From Lepidodermella squamata (taxonomy: Eukaryota > Gastrotricha), in the NCBI GenBank assembly GCA_047495785.1, contig JBLDXI010000009.1, forward strand, positions 248,001 to 312,000: a stretch of 64,000 nt of DNA, written 5' to 3'. This document shows, piece by piece, positions 48,831 through 61,700 of the stretch. The stretch's first letter is position 1. The number at the start of each line of letters is the position of its first letter. Both the position numbers and the translations under genes were made by a program. Under the pieces are notes generated by a model, which made no database searches, was not told the origin of the DNA, and was given only the letters and a program-made list of their open reading frames with translations.

Positions 48831-50616
48831 TCAACGCGCGCCCAGGTCGACGTCTGGCTCTGCTTCGTTGTCGTTCTGGGGATTGAAATCGTTCGACAAA
48901 TGGGCTAAATCGCCCTCAGCCGCGCGATGGTGGTCCTCAGAGCAGTACATCGAGCAGATGAGGAATGCAAGTCCACCGAGAGCCAACACGAAAGGCATGA
49001 CGAAGAGCGACAGCTCAAGGCCCATGAAGTTGCTGAAAATGTCTTCGAACTGCGATGGGGCCCATGCATCTGACAGGCCACCGATAATATACGGACTCGC
49101 GGCATCGCCCAGCAAGTGACCGAAGAACATCTGAACAGCCGAAGCGGAAGCTCTAAAAAATTCAACCGTAAATAGAAAATAAAATCAATTTTGTATGGAA
49201 AAAGTACCTCCTAGTGGGAACGACTGTGTACATGATGATGTCGATGACAAGCACCCAATTAAGGCTTAAAAACATGATTGTCAAGAATGTTAGCACCCAT
49301 CCAACCGCAGGAAGCTTGACGATGGTCAGCAGGACGAAAAACATGCACGGTGCTGCGATTATCATTCCCCAGCCACAAATGGCAGCATCGACGCTGTCTC
49401 CGAATCGGCGCCGAAGCAGGTAGGCAGCCACTGTTCCGACAAACACGCTATAAGAACAAGTATTAACCTATATATTTGGGTCACTGAAACTAAATCTTAC
49501 CCCGCAATTCCTGCTCCAACTGTAATAGCGCCGAAAATGTAAGTTATTGTGCTCTTGGACCTGAAGATTAGAGTAATAAAATAAAAAATCAAGGAGAAGG
49601 GCTCAACTTACAAAGCACTGACACCGTGGCCGGCAACTTCGTACGCTCGGAAGAAGAATATAGGGCACCAGAACGAAATGGCGCCAAGGCAAAATGCCAG
49701 GCCAACGAATCCAAGAGTCACGAAAACGAAAGATTTCACCCGCGCAAGATAGATGAGGTCTTCTTTCAGCGACGTCGCTTTCAAGTTGGTTAAACCCTCG
49801 GCTTGGCCGCGGATCGGTTCGTGCACAATGAGTATCAGCATGATGGAGAGGATGAAAATGGCGACTGGGACAGGTACAAAAGCAAATCGCCACGACCCCA
49901 ATCCTGTGGCCACAGCAGGCGCGATAATATAGGAAGCACCACAGCCGAGAGGAACAGCGACACTGTACAGTAGCAGAATCATAGTTCGAGTTGGGCCCGT
50001 AAATATATCGGAAATCACGGTAGGGCACAACGCGGCTGAAAAAAATAGGAAAATCTTAATGAAACGGCTTATTGGGAGCATGATTAACAAACCATAGCTA
50101 GCTTCGCCGACGCCAATCAGCGATCTGAGTAGAAGGAAAACGCCAAATAAATTAGTTGGCACTGCAGCAGCACAAGCCGATATAATAGCCCAGATGACCA
50201 AGCCAAAGGTCATGAGGCGTATCCGGTTATACCGGTCACCCAGATATCCAAAAACCGGCGCAGCCACCCTAAAATTAGAATTTTGTTATACTTATATGCT
50301 AAACTATTACTGTTTCATTTGCGTACATGTAGGAAGCGAAGAAACACGTTTGCAGCAGGCCCGACATGCTGTCATCGACGCCGAACTTCTTCTGAATATC
50401 ATCGAGGATCGAAGCGCAGACGAAACGGTCGACGTAGTTGAAAAAATTGATAAGGAAGAAAATGGTGACAGTAATGATGCGCCGGATACCGAAGCGCCGA
50501 GCCGACAGGACGACTGACCGATAGGTGGCTGTCACGAAATTTGGCCGAGAGCCACCCGTTGCATCGCCGCCCAGCACCAACACGTCGTCATCTTCGGCGC
50601 TCATGCGCGAAGCCAT
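48831..50616 (-). CDS. SPNS: Spinster-type major facilitator transporter
   Basis: Spinster proteins are 12-helix major-facilitator carriers. In other animals they export sphingosine-1-phosphate or lysophospholipids from lysosomes or cells. Seven exons, 50616-50327, 50268-50093, 50035-49612, 49560-49501, 49447-49208 and 49152-48831 (the second and third separated by a 57-nt frame-neutral intron), are six coding blocks in total and give 503 aa. TM1 carries FFLINFFNYVDRF, the family signature (LLNYMDRY in vertebrates). Then come DSMSGLLQTCFFASYM and VFGYLGDRYNR, the MFS loop 2-3 motif. RSLIGVGEASYG is strongly conserved in Spns. FGHLLGDAASPYIIGGLSD in the C-terminal half is also typical. The C terminus is short and acidic. 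The start MASRMSAED is the first ATG of the exon. The substrate cannot be deduced from sequence. Confidence 0.93.
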
Positions 50617-50948
50617 GTCAAATCAATATTGAAAATTACAAAATATCATCTCTAAATAAAACAAAATTTGATAACAGTTTTTCTTTGCTAAAAAACTTGT
50701 CGAGACAATCCAAGAAAAATGAACATTGCTGTTGAAGAATTCTTGTTGTTGCTTATGCGTACATAGAAGGACATGATAACGTGGACGATTAAGAAAGAGA
50801 CAACAATAATAATGATAATACGATCATTGTTCGCGCTAAGGCGACTGAGCAGACGGCATGCGTTTTGAATGTTAGATATGGATTGCTTCAACTATCAAAA
50901 TGGCGTAATCATAATAATTTAACGTAGATGCAAGTCATCTCTCTCGGA
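50617..50948. other. intergenic
   Basis: About 330 AT-rich nt between the Spinster 5' end and the NCoR-like 3' end, both on the minus strand. I see no gene and no perfect AATAAA for the corepressor. Confidence 0.5.
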
Positions 50949-52459
50949 TCACTTCGGAGGCTGGAAATGAGGAGGAGGGTGGAACATGCCCGGCGGCGGC
51001 GCGAACATGAAAGGCCGCGCCGCTGCGCTCATGTCGGCGTGTTGCTGCTGCTGCTGGTGAGCCTGGTTCGCCAGGGCGCTCATAGCTGCGGCTAACGGAT
51101 TCTGAGACAGGCCCTGGTTCGAAGCCGAACTAGACGGCGTGGAAGCGCCACTGCCGCTAACGGAAGCGACCAACTGCTGCTGTAAAGCCGGCGGCAGCGA
51201 TGACATGAACATCGGGTTCGCCATGTGGGGCGGCAACCCGCCCGGGTGATGCATAGCGCCCGGCGGTGGGCCCAAGATGGGAGACGGCGCTGGTGGATAG
51301 CCGAGAAACATCGCGGCAACTTGCTGCTGCTGCTGTTGCTGTTGACTGTGGGGCGAACTTGACGGCTGAGGAATCGGCCACGGGCTCATCGGAGGGGGCG
51401 GTGGCAGTTGTTGTTGCTGCTGCTGTTGCTGTTGCATCTGAGACTGTTGTTGAGCCTGCTGCTGAGAAGACGCATTGGACGAAGCCGGTGTCTGTGGTCG
51501 GCTGTTTTGTTGCGCCTGTTGAGCGGCAACCTGGGCGGCCAAAGTAGCAGCAACCATCTGAATTTGGAATATCTGGTGGTGCAGCAGGTCGCTAGACATC
51601 GGATTAGCACCAGACATCGGCGATTGCATCGACATCGGCATCTGGAAGCCGCCGCCCGAGCTGCCTGGCATGCCGAGGCCAGGTGGGAACATGGAGCCCT
51701 GGCCGGGGGTAGGTACAGCGCTGGGCGGAGCGAATGGATCGGGTGTTTGCGTCGGCATCATTGGCGTATGAGAAGGCGTTGGTCCCAACGGCCCGGAGCC
51801 GCCCGTTGCTGGCTGAGGTGAGGCGGATGGTGACGAGGCGGGTGAGATCGGTTCGAAAACTGAGACCGGGCCAGAAGGCTGTTTCTGTGGTGGCTGATTG
51901 CTAGCTGAGGTCGATGGAAATGACATGGACGAACTCGAGGCAGACAGCGACGAAGAAGGACCAGCGCCGAAAGCAGCTGAAAAAAGATTACAGCTCTTAT
52001 ATCAAGTTAACTGACAGCCCTACACTCCTTAATTTCTAATTCAATTTGTCAATCATAGACAAATAATAAGAGACGGGACACTCAAGCCATTTCAATACTG
52101 CCGAAATTATTCAAATTTTCCATTTAAAATTCCTCCTTTAGCATATTTTCAAAGAAATTTTCAGAAATTTTCGAATTTCAGCCCTTTCTTTATCCTGCCA
52201 TTGCAACGATAGTTATCATTTGTCTATGATGTCGATAATAGTTGTCTTTTTTGTTTTTTTCAGGTCAAATCAAGTATTGTTGAAAACTAAGGAAATTACA
52301 TGGCATATTGGACATAGAAAATGATCGTTGACTGCTAGACGACGGCTGATTTTGTTGCTGCTGTTGTTGTTGTTGCATTTGTTGCAATTGTTGCATCTGC
52401 TGTATTTGCTGCATTTGTTGATGTTGCTGATTTTGAAATTGCTGTTGTTGTTGTTGTTG

Positions 52460-52490
<31 letters not shown>

Positions 52491-55400
52491 TGTTGTTGTT
52501 GATGATGTTGTTGCTGCTGTTGTTGCTGCTGTTGAATTTGTTGCTGAACTTGTTGCTTAAACGCAGCCATGGCAGCTTGGCTAGGCCCCATTGAATGCAA
52601 ATTTTTCGAATTCGGATTCAAAGGAGGCGGCGACGGTGCCACCGGAGTACCCGGTTGCTGTTGCTGCTGGGGTGTCTTGTTGGCCAGAGATGACAACACC
52701 CCGGCGGGTGGGGTGCCGGCAGTTGCTGCTCTAATAATGTTCTGAAGCAGCTGCGAATGAGCCGGCCCGGTATGACTGGTCGGCGGCTGTGGTAATTGCT
52801 GATTCGGGGTGGAGTGCTGCTGTTGCTGCTGATGAGCGGCCTGCGACGAATTCGGCGGCGGCGAGCTGATTCGGCCAAAGTGCTCGGCAATCAGCTGGTC
52901 CATCAAGATGCGAGTAGTGAGCATTGGTGCCGGCGGCTTGCCCATTTCATTGCTGTTGCTGTTACTGCTCGCGGATGAGGGCTGCGGGGGCGGCGTGGCT
53001 GAGATTGGTCCGCTTGATGGTGCCATGGCGGCTGGCTGTTGACCCGACGAACTCAGAGACCGGGCTACGCGTTGCTGTAAAACAAGTGCATCATTAGCGC
53101 TTTATTGCGCGCAAATCAATCAACGCACACGTCAAATCAAAGGCGCGAGCGGTGAAATCAATGAGCATTGCATACACGCGCACAATATATGTTAAGCTTT
53201 CGGCCTATATCCTCAAGTTTTGTTCTTTCTGCAACAATGATCGACTACAATACGTTTTTGGAGGCGCTGGAGGAGTATCGAAAAAATCCAGGTAAGAATG
53301 GGCTCATTTTAGCCAAAAAATTGTAATTTTTCTCAACCTCAGACGGGTCAACTCAAATAGAAAGCAATCGCGAAACAGCGCAGCCGCAAGTACAGAAGCC
53401 CGAGCCGCAAGCGATAGCAACGCAAAAGCCGGAGAAATCAGCCCAGCAGCCGCAAGAACAGGGTTGTGCTTTCTGCATCAGCAACAAAGAGCGACCGACT
53501 ATTTACAAGAGTCACAGCATCAAAGACGAGCAGGGGCGAGTCACGTGCCCAGTCCTACGCGCCTACATCTGCCCGCTATGCTCGGCAACAGGCGACAACG
53601 CTCACACGATTCGCTACTGCCAACGAACGGCTGTGGGCGCGCGAACAAGCGGGTTTTTACGCACGCCGAGAAACAGCGCTGGGCGTGTTATCCGCCAACA
53701 GAAGCCGTGAATTCAATGTACTAACGCTGCTAACTAACACTGATTTTTAATCAATAAAATATTATAAATACTCACTAAAGGTTGTGCTTGAGCTTGCTGT
53801 TGATGTTGTTGTTGTTGCTGTTGCATCTGAAGTTGCTGGTACTGCAGTTGAAATTGCTGCAACTGCTGTTGCTGCTGCTGAGCCATCTTCTCTTCAGGCG
53901 TCAAAGTTTGCTGTTGCCTCATTTCATTTTCGATACGCTCTAGAACCGATGCTGAAACTATGACCGATTTCGGGACAGACTTGGGCGATTGCCGAGCAGC
54001 CGGGTCTAACGCTTTAGCCGCGTTTAAAATTGATAAACCAGCCTGAGGCTGATGATGCTGTTGTTGCTGCTGCTGTTGCGCGTGCGCTGGAGGCGGCTTG
54101 CTCGGAGGTAAAGCAGCCATGATTTGTTGAAGGGAAACAGTCGGCTCCGTGAAAATCGGAGTGCCATGCGTTATCGAACCCATCGGAGTCGCCAAACGTG
54201 GCCGAGGCGCCTCCTGTGGCGGAGAAGTTGCCAGCAGGGCTGGAGGTGCCGGCTGGTTGAGATTTTTCGTTATAACAGGCGCTTGACTCGACTGCTGTTG
54301 AGGCGTTGGGGGTTTCGGTGCCTCGATTTTGACGGGTACAACAGGCTCTGGTGGTGCCTTTTCTTCAACTTTGATCACCACAATAGGCTGGGTCACCGGA
54401 GCAGGCGGCTGCGTTGGCGCTGGCGTGAACGATTGAGGAGCATTTGGTCTCAGAGTTGACAAACTGCTCAATCCTGGAGCCATGACAGCCTGGCCAGTGC
54501 CAATTCCTCCAGCAGGTGCGGCTAGTAACGACATACCAGGACGTAAAAATGCCGAAGGATGAGGAGTATCGGGCGAAGCACGCTCTCCTGATAGCTGTTT
54601 ATCGATAGCTTCAGCCAGAAAATCTCGGATAGTCGATGGGTTGGGAGGCACAGGCGTCAAAGCAGGAACAGTGCTATCCGGTGACTTGGAGCGCTTTTCT
54701 TGAATTGGCGGAGGCGAAGGTTCGACCGGCCGAGGTTTGTCCACTTCCATTTTCTCGTCCGGCGACTTGAGGGCAACTTTCGGAGAGATCGAAGCAACCT
54801 GTGGCGGCTGCGGTTGCTGCTGAGGCTGTTTTACGGGTGAAATAACTGAGACAGGAGTAGGCTGAATCACCTCAACAGGTGGTTCCGATTCTGTCTTGAC
54901 AACAACGGAAATTTCGGACGAAATCTTGACGGGCTCTTCAACAAGTGGTTTCGGTTCTTCGACTGTTCGAATGACGACTGTTGGCGGCGGCGGTGGCATC
55001 GGATCAGCTGAACTCGTATCCATAGGGGTTACTTCGTTATTTTCACTGGCAACGACATTCTGGTCCTTGGCATCGTCAGCTGGCTTCACCATATCTTCTT
55101 TGTCAACCGTGCTGTTCTCAGCGGTTGCAGCCGCCGAAGCCGCAGCTTTTTCCGCCCGTTCCTGGTTCGCAACCTTCGCCTTAATTTTGCGCTTCAGATC
55201 GACAAGGCGGTCTAAACGCAGATCACACTTTCGGCTGAAGTAGAAATTGCGGCATTCTGAAGCGGTTCTCGTTCCGACCGCTTCACTGACGGCAGCCCAG
55301 TTGCGGCCGTTGTTATAAAGCGCCGTTTTCAGCTCTTCGACCTCATCCGCAGCCCACTGAGCATCCTCGGCAACTGAAACCAGCCAGCTGTTCGTCGACA

Positions 55401-57507
55401 TGCGCTCGCTGGAGTCAGAGCAAGTCTCAGACTCACCTCGGCGCCGCATTTTCCGGCTCTGGCCGTTCTCGCGGTCGTCGCCACCACCAAACGCAGTGCC
55501 AGGCGAGTCAGACATCGCGCTGGCGATGCGCTTCCGGATGCGCTGGAAACAATTGGCACAGCACTGGGTGCCACCAGCGGCTGGGATACCGAATTCGGTT
55601 AAAATATTGTCGCGGACATCTGTGGCCAAGCGCGGCCATTTAGCCGGCAAAGCCTTCAGCCGTGCCAATCGGCGCTTAGGGGTGCGACACGTTGGCAGTG
55701 GGCACTGAAAGAACTTCGAATTCACAACATTGGACCAACAAGAGTGGCAAACTCGAGGATTCGCAGCGGTGTCAATCTCTTTGCAACCATCTTTAACAGG
55801 CTCCTTGGCCTTATTTTTATCCGGTTCTTCCGAAGTAGATGTAGCACTTTCTGTAGCTTTAATTCCAAATAATTCAGATCGAGCTGCATCAACAGCTCGT
55901 GAGTAACTGTAACTTTCCAACTTGATGCCACATGAATGGCATACATGGGATTCAGCTGATTCACCTTCATCTGAGTCTTGTTGTTCAGAAGCAGACGCAG
56001 CAGCATCTTCATTGTCATCCTTTGTTTTGCTCTTCTCCTCTTTATTTCTCTCAGCATTAGCACTACCGGCAGCAGCACCCCGCCTGGGCAATGTTTGTTC
56101 AGCATCCGTGGATTGGCTAGCGGTCTAGAAGATAAACACAAATATGACTTCAACTACTCGAATAGCTCTTAGAAGGTCAAACCTGAACACGCATCAAAGT
56201 TTTCGTCTTTGGACGAGGTCGAGGATAACGCTTAACCAAAGCTTTGTAGCCTTGTTGATGCTTTGTTGCATAATAATAGTGAACGCAATCCGAGACGGAC
56301 TTTCTCGGCAAAGCAGCCGCAATCGCAACAAAATCTTTGGGACGCTGAGCGAATTTTTCGCGGAAAACTGCTCGATCCCTATCAGTCCACTTGCTTCGAG
56401 CTGTGCTTTGCCAGCGTTGGAAAACGAGGTACGGGTCTTTCATAAACCCATTGCGATTTATCAAACGGCAACGATCTTCTGGGCCAAGCATCGTAGGAAC
56501 GACACACGCTGCGGTTCGCATGCGTTTCTCCTCTTCCTCTTTCTCTTGCAGATTGTCAAGGATTTGATCAATGTCGACGTCACTTTTGGCAAATCCTGTA
56601 GCCGTAACATTTCTGGCTCCTAATCGCTGACAGCGCTCGCGCTCCTCGCGCTGTTTACGTAGCTCAGGAAATATCTTCTCGAAATACTCACGCGTTTTTT
56701 CACGCTTGGCCCTGGTGAAGTGCATAAAATTATACAGCTTTTCGAAGAGATTTAAACGCTAAATTACTTCCGCTTTGGATCATTCTCAAATTCTTCAACA
56801 GTTCGAAGCCACTGTTCGTGAAGTTCGTCATGCTGCTTTGCGAGGATTTCTTCCTAAAATCGTGAAATCGTGAAACCAAGTATAATCAGTGATGACCAAT
56901 TTACTTGTTTAGCTTCGTTTTCAAGTTTTCTCTTGATCATTGAGACTAGTTTTTGCTTGAAGCCATTCGCGAATCTAACATTTGAATAATAAGTTTGAGA
57001 GAACGTAACTGGCCTTGAGGTTTTACTTTGCGCGGATCTCTTGAAGCTGTGGAATGTCTGCAGGTTGATTGTAAAGAGGCTGTTTTACAATCAGAAAATC
57101 AAATAAAGAAATGATAATTTAGCAATAAAATATACCAATGCAGAATGTGATGCAGCCAGAAAAGAATGCTGCTGCTGCGCTTTTCTCTGTAAATTTCGAT
57201 GACAGCTCAAGAGATTATGTCACAAACTGTAAAATATTTACCCTGTTTTCAGCGTAAACTCTCATTATAAAATTATTGTCGACGTTTATTTCATCTTCGA
57301 GCTTGGCGGATGATAAAACTTCGGGATCATATACGCGCAGCCCATCTTCCAAAGATTTCTATAGCAGCGAAATGAGTTAATGCTTTATTCACAATTCACA
57401 CGCCAAGAAATACTTACATGTCTCTGCCTAACCGTTTCAATTTCAGTTTTGAGTGCAGATATTTGCACTTCTATCAGGCTTAATTCTTCTTTCTCTTGAA
57501 AATACAT
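50949..57507 (-). CDS. NCOR: nuclear receptor corepressor NCoR/SMRTER-like
   Basis: NCoR/SMRT proteins bridge nuclear receptors to HDAC3 and TBL1 in the nucleus. The exons I can join are 57507-57418, 57358-57242, 57186-57136, 57079-57027, 56974-56905, 56853-56768, 56711-56183, 56124-53776, 53074-52300 and 51976-50949, giving 1715 codons. The N-terminal coiled coil is followed by PLYNQPADIPQ and DPKRKAKREKTREYFEKIFPELRKQRE, which match vertebrate NCoR closely. SANT1 (deacetylase-activating) has WTDRDRAVFREKFAQRPKDFVAIA. A Cys-rich segment and SANT2 (NNGRNWAAVSEAVGTRTASECRNFYF) follow. The C-terminal half is Gln/Pro-rich with very long Gln runs. It includes LLQNIIRAA, which fits the CoRNR-box receptor-binding pattern, and possibly LMDQLIAEHF. 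The start is tentative: an acceptor-like site precedes the ATG at 57507, so a 5' exon is probably missing. A nanos gene sits antisense in intron 53775-53075. Confidence 0.92.
52352..52560 (-). repeat. long polyglutamine-coding CAA/CAG tract
   Basis: This part of the NCoR-like gene encodes glutamine runs broken by His, Met, Ile, Leu, Asn and Phe. Codons are a mix of CAA and CAG (TTG and CTG on the plus strand). One block of pure CAG codons lies near 52469-52490. The mirror frame on the plus strand is open and reads as polyleucine, but that is an artefact. Confidence 0.9.
53237..53710 (+). CDS. nanos: Nanos family zinc-finger protein, nested in an NCoR intron
   Basis: Nanos is a germline RNA-binding regulator that works with Pumilio and CCR4-NOT to repress maternal mRNAs. 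Two exons, 53237-53291 and 53343-53710, join in phase 1 (53292-53342 is a 51-nt GT-AG intron) and give 140 aa. The start MIDYNTFLEALEEYRKNP is followed by a Gln/Pro/Glu-rich linker. The C-terminal double CCHC finger is intact: CAFC, 12 residues, His, 10, Cys, 7, Cys, 2, Cys, 7, His, 4, Cys. This is exactly the Nanos spacing. GRVTCPVLRAYICPLC and ATGDNAHTIRYC are near-identical to known Nanos fingers. A tail of about 25 residues follows. The gene lies entirely inside intron 53775-53075 of the NCoR-like gene, on the opposite strand. The second exon has no internal start codon ahead of the finger in this frame, so ATG-based ORF calling would miss it. Confidence 0.95.
53753..53758 (+). terminator. 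polyadenylation signal AATAAA of nanos
   Basis: AATAAA lies 43 nt after the nanos stop codon and about 17 nt before the NCoR splice donor boundary at 53775. The nested gene therefore seems to have its own complete 3' end inside the host intron. Confidence 0.7.
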
Positions 57508-58722
57508 CAAGTGATAATCAATCTATACAAATTTCAAAGTCGATACGTCGAAACATGAAAGCTAAATGATAATATATAACCCATATTATTAACGTATTCA
57601 TGCTGTGCGCGTTTGAAAATTGGAAATCCGCCACAACCATAAAGGCAAGTAAGTTTAAACTATCAACCAGCGGCACGGGGCATAAGAAGGCAACTTCTTA
57701 ACCTTATTATTCTTCGCAGTGATTACAATTAGATTGGGAGCATGGTATGAACTCAGATGTAGGGGGAAATTAATGACTAAAAATGCCACCCTTTCAAACC
57801 AAGTATTTCCCGAATCTTTTATCCTAGCATACTCTACTCTCTCTCACGATCTTCAAAACGTTAATTTCATAACTAGCTAAGAAGCTTAGCTCAAGAATAA
57901 AGGATATATATCAATATATCAAATAAGAAATTCATGGCCAGTTGAACGGACGCGGTAGAGATTTCTCGGGCAACCACCTATTTCCCATTTAGGTCATTTA
58001 TCAGCGGACTCTCTAGACCCCTCAAAAACGGAAAGACTGATTCTGCTGGCGCACAAGAATGAAGAGACCAACGGAATTCAAAACTGCATTAATTTGATAA
58101 TGATGCTTATTAAAAAACTCAATTTTCGCGTAGAGCTGTTAAAACAAATTTTGAAATAATAATTCCAGATATCATTATCTGACTGCTATCTGCTGCGAAT
58201 GCGAATCGGTGTTTGTGAACTTGCTATGAACGCGTAGTGCTCACTAAGTTAGAGACCGCCCGACATCCCACATGACTCCAAGTCGTACCAATAGTAAGAA
58301 GATTGCGTTCCGCATTAATCTTAGCTTTGCTACCAGTTGTGGCGCTTCCACCCATTAAGCTAACAGGCAATCACTTCGAGATCGTTTCATTCGCTTTCAG
58401 CTTTCAACTTTCAAGCTGCAATCGACAGTAATTGTAAATGCTGGCGCGGGGGACTGGCACGTGCCTATTCGAAGATATTCGTAGATTAGAGGCTGGCTTG
58501 AGTCAGACGGATATTTACTTTATCCAGCTAAAGTAGCGCTTTTAAGACGTGTTTTTTTCATGTACTTCGAGGAAATCAGCGATGAACAAGCTACTGCGAT
58601 GTTGTAGTTCTACTTCATATCGATTTTGCGTCTGCATCTATACCAGCCAGATCTGATGTGACTAGCTTCGAATGCTGACATTTTGTCATTCTCGTTTTAC
58701 AATGCTTCTATTGTTTTTTAGA
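57508..58722. other. intergenic between divergent NCoR-like and KSR genes
   Basis: This is a head-to-head 5' region. The first exon of the NCoR-like gene and a leader exon of KSR probably lie here, but I could not define them. The open frames are short and unconvincing. Confidence 0.45.
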
Positions 58723-61700
58723 ATGGCGGAGGACGTCAAGCATGTCTTGCAGACTTGCTTGGAATTACATAAAATGATTGATGCCATATCACTAGCAATC
58801 GATCAGCTTAGGCAGCAACAATCAAGCTCAACTGGAAATGACCGCCTTACCGAAAGCTTCGCAGATAATTACACACGTAAAATGCTGGAGGATAACGAAG
58901 TAATCGCTGTGTATTCTGAGTCAGTCGTGCTCTTACTTTTTTGTTTTCCTTCCTATTCTTATAGACCAATATGCTCAAGTTTCTTGGTCGCTATCTCTCT
59001 GAAAAAGAAAAACTTCATAAGCTTAATGTCTCATCTTTACCTGATTCTATTTCGAGCTTCCCTTCGTTCTATCAATGGCTGAAAATCGTGGGTGTTATTA
59101 ATACGATGGTTTGTATTTGTTTTTTATTTGCTCATCTTTTGAGTACGATGAGGATTGTTTTTGTGACACAGGATTCGAATGCATCTGATATTCTTTCGTT
59201 GCCAGTGGAGGATATTTTATGGAAGTCAACCGGCGATGAGATGATAGAGAAGTTATGCTGCTCAGCAACTTTTACGCCTCCCGAGTCCAATGCTTACGTT
59301 CTTCGTACGATAATGACAGCTACTAAGAACCTTCGATATTGCATAAGTCAGTAGAATTTCAATTCAAATTGCCTGATTTTATAGAATGATTTCTAGATTG
59401 TCTACGCACAAATACATATTGTGATCCTGACAAGTTGTCGTGGTCTCACACGGAGGTATCGGCATCGCAAATTCAGCGAAATATGTCTACTTCGTCAAAT
59501 AAATCTGCCAAATCTAATAATAATTTCAACAAGCAATCATTGGTAGCTGGATCGTTGAATCCAACCAATATCCGCGCCAAGAATAAGTAAGTTTTCCATA
59601 TAATTTCGACATTCCATTTTCGCAACTGTTATACGTCTAGTTTGAATCCAAATGATCCGGTAGCCTTAATTTCCCAATTGGTGGCCGAAGCTGAAGTTAT
59701 CAGTCCTTTACAATGTTCCGACAATCTGAGACCTCGCATTGCCGCTGTGCAGGCTTCCGAAAACAGTGCTACAATGCCATCTGGAGGAACCATTCCAAGG
59801 CGCTCTCTTACCCCAAGAGATGCAACCATTAGCACGCTCAATTCCAGTGATGCCGAGGAGCAACTAGCTTTGCGGACTTGGAAAGATATTGACGGAGTAG
59901 TGAGGCGTTACTCAAATACTAATAAAGGCAGTAAACGCAAAGGTTTATGGGACAAATTTATGACTTGGTCAGCACGACGGCATCTCCGCTCAAGTAGCAA
60001 ATCAGGCAAAGCTACGTTGGAAAGAGGCCCATCGCTGGTAAATGAACGAACCAATTATGTAGGCCCGCCGCGTCGCTTAGTGTCTGATCCTGGTAAGAAT
60101 GAAAGCAATCAGCCGATATCGCCATCTATTCTAACTGGAAAGTCGAAAACCCCTCCCGCTAATACTTCAGAAAATTCTTCGAGCCACACGATGCGTTGTA
60201 TGATACATGTATTCACTGGGCATCGCGTATTTCTTCACAAATGTGATTATTGCCATCGTCCAATGGCTTTCTCGTGCGTAATATGCACACTCTGCAGGTA
60301 AATACTGTTTTTTATCAATATGCAACTACCTAAAACTGATTTATTTCACAGAATGCGAGTGCATTCTTCTTGTGCCACCAACTTGCCGAAAATTTATTTG
60401 AACTCATTCAAGATGTCTAGCAGTAGTTCTTCCAAACTATATTCATCTACGATTGATTCGTCTCCATCTCCACAACCTGCAGTGGTATTTCAGTCTCCGT
60501 CGCCCATTGAGAATTTGTCACCTCCGTCGCCCCCACCATCACCCCCTTCTCAAGTGCTCCCGCCTTCCAACATTCCTCATGCCGAAACGGTCGCTGAATC
60601 CGCTATCGCAAATTTTGATTCTGATGGAGAACTATTACCGGCTATGTCTGCACCCGCCTTCCCGAAGTCTCCAGGCTACTACGCTCGCCAGAATGGGGAG
60701 CCGAACACTGGTGAGAGGCAAGGTAGCATAGATAGTGCTGATGGTGGTGGAATTTTCGTTTTCCCGCGTCGCAACACTGAAGCGGGCGCTTCAGCAGCTA
60801 TTGCCAACATACCTGAAGAAGGAACATCACCGCCTAGCTCACCTAGCTACAATTACTCGACAAGCTTTTCGGCCGACAAGTCGCGTGTAGATTCGGCAGG
60901 TTCATCCGGTGATTACCAAATGTCAAGTCCGCAGGGTTTCATGAACAGCACCACGGTATCGACACCAGCCAGTTATGCTGAGGGACGAAGACAATTCCGC
61001 CGACCCACTCGGATGAGCACAGTAAATATTTTGAACTGCTGTATACTGTTTAATATAGATCTAACCTATTTTTAGTTTTCCGAGTGGTCTGTTACGCTCA
61101 AGGAATGGCTTATTCCGTTCAGCGAAGTCACACGCGAACCGAAGCCCATTGTCAGAGGTCATTATACGACTGTTTATCGTGGAATATGGCACGGCGATGT
61201 TGCCGTGAAGGTTTTTCACGGCCTCGAAGAAAACGAGGAGAGCAATAAGGCCCCGTTTTTCAGCTCGGAGCAGTTGGTTCGAACCTTCCGTGACGAAGTA
61301 GCCATCTTACCACATACGCGTCATGAAAACCTTGTGCTATTTCTGGGTGCCTCTATCGATAATGAACAGCTTGTTATTATGTCGACATTCTGCAAAGGTC
61401 GCACCCTAGACTCGGTGATCTTCGCGAACGGCTATAGCACCGGCAACGCATCTCGGTCTGCCAGTGCCGGTGGCAGTGGCAGTGCAAGCAGCACGTTGCA
61501 CCACAATGTGACTTCTCCTCAGGGAAATAATGACCAGTACTCGACGATGCTGAGTACAGCCGATAGCCTGTTGTATTCGGCCACGCAAATCGCCCAGGCA
61601 GTGGCATATCTGCACAATAAGGGCATTTTGCACAAAGACCTGCGGCTGCGCAATATTTTTATTGAGGCTAATGGCCGAATTTTACTCTCTGACTACGGCA

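Noticed and set aside
52328-52594. Polyleucine open frame on the plus strand
   Set aside because: It is the mirror of the Gln-coding repeat in the NCoR-like gene on the minus strand.
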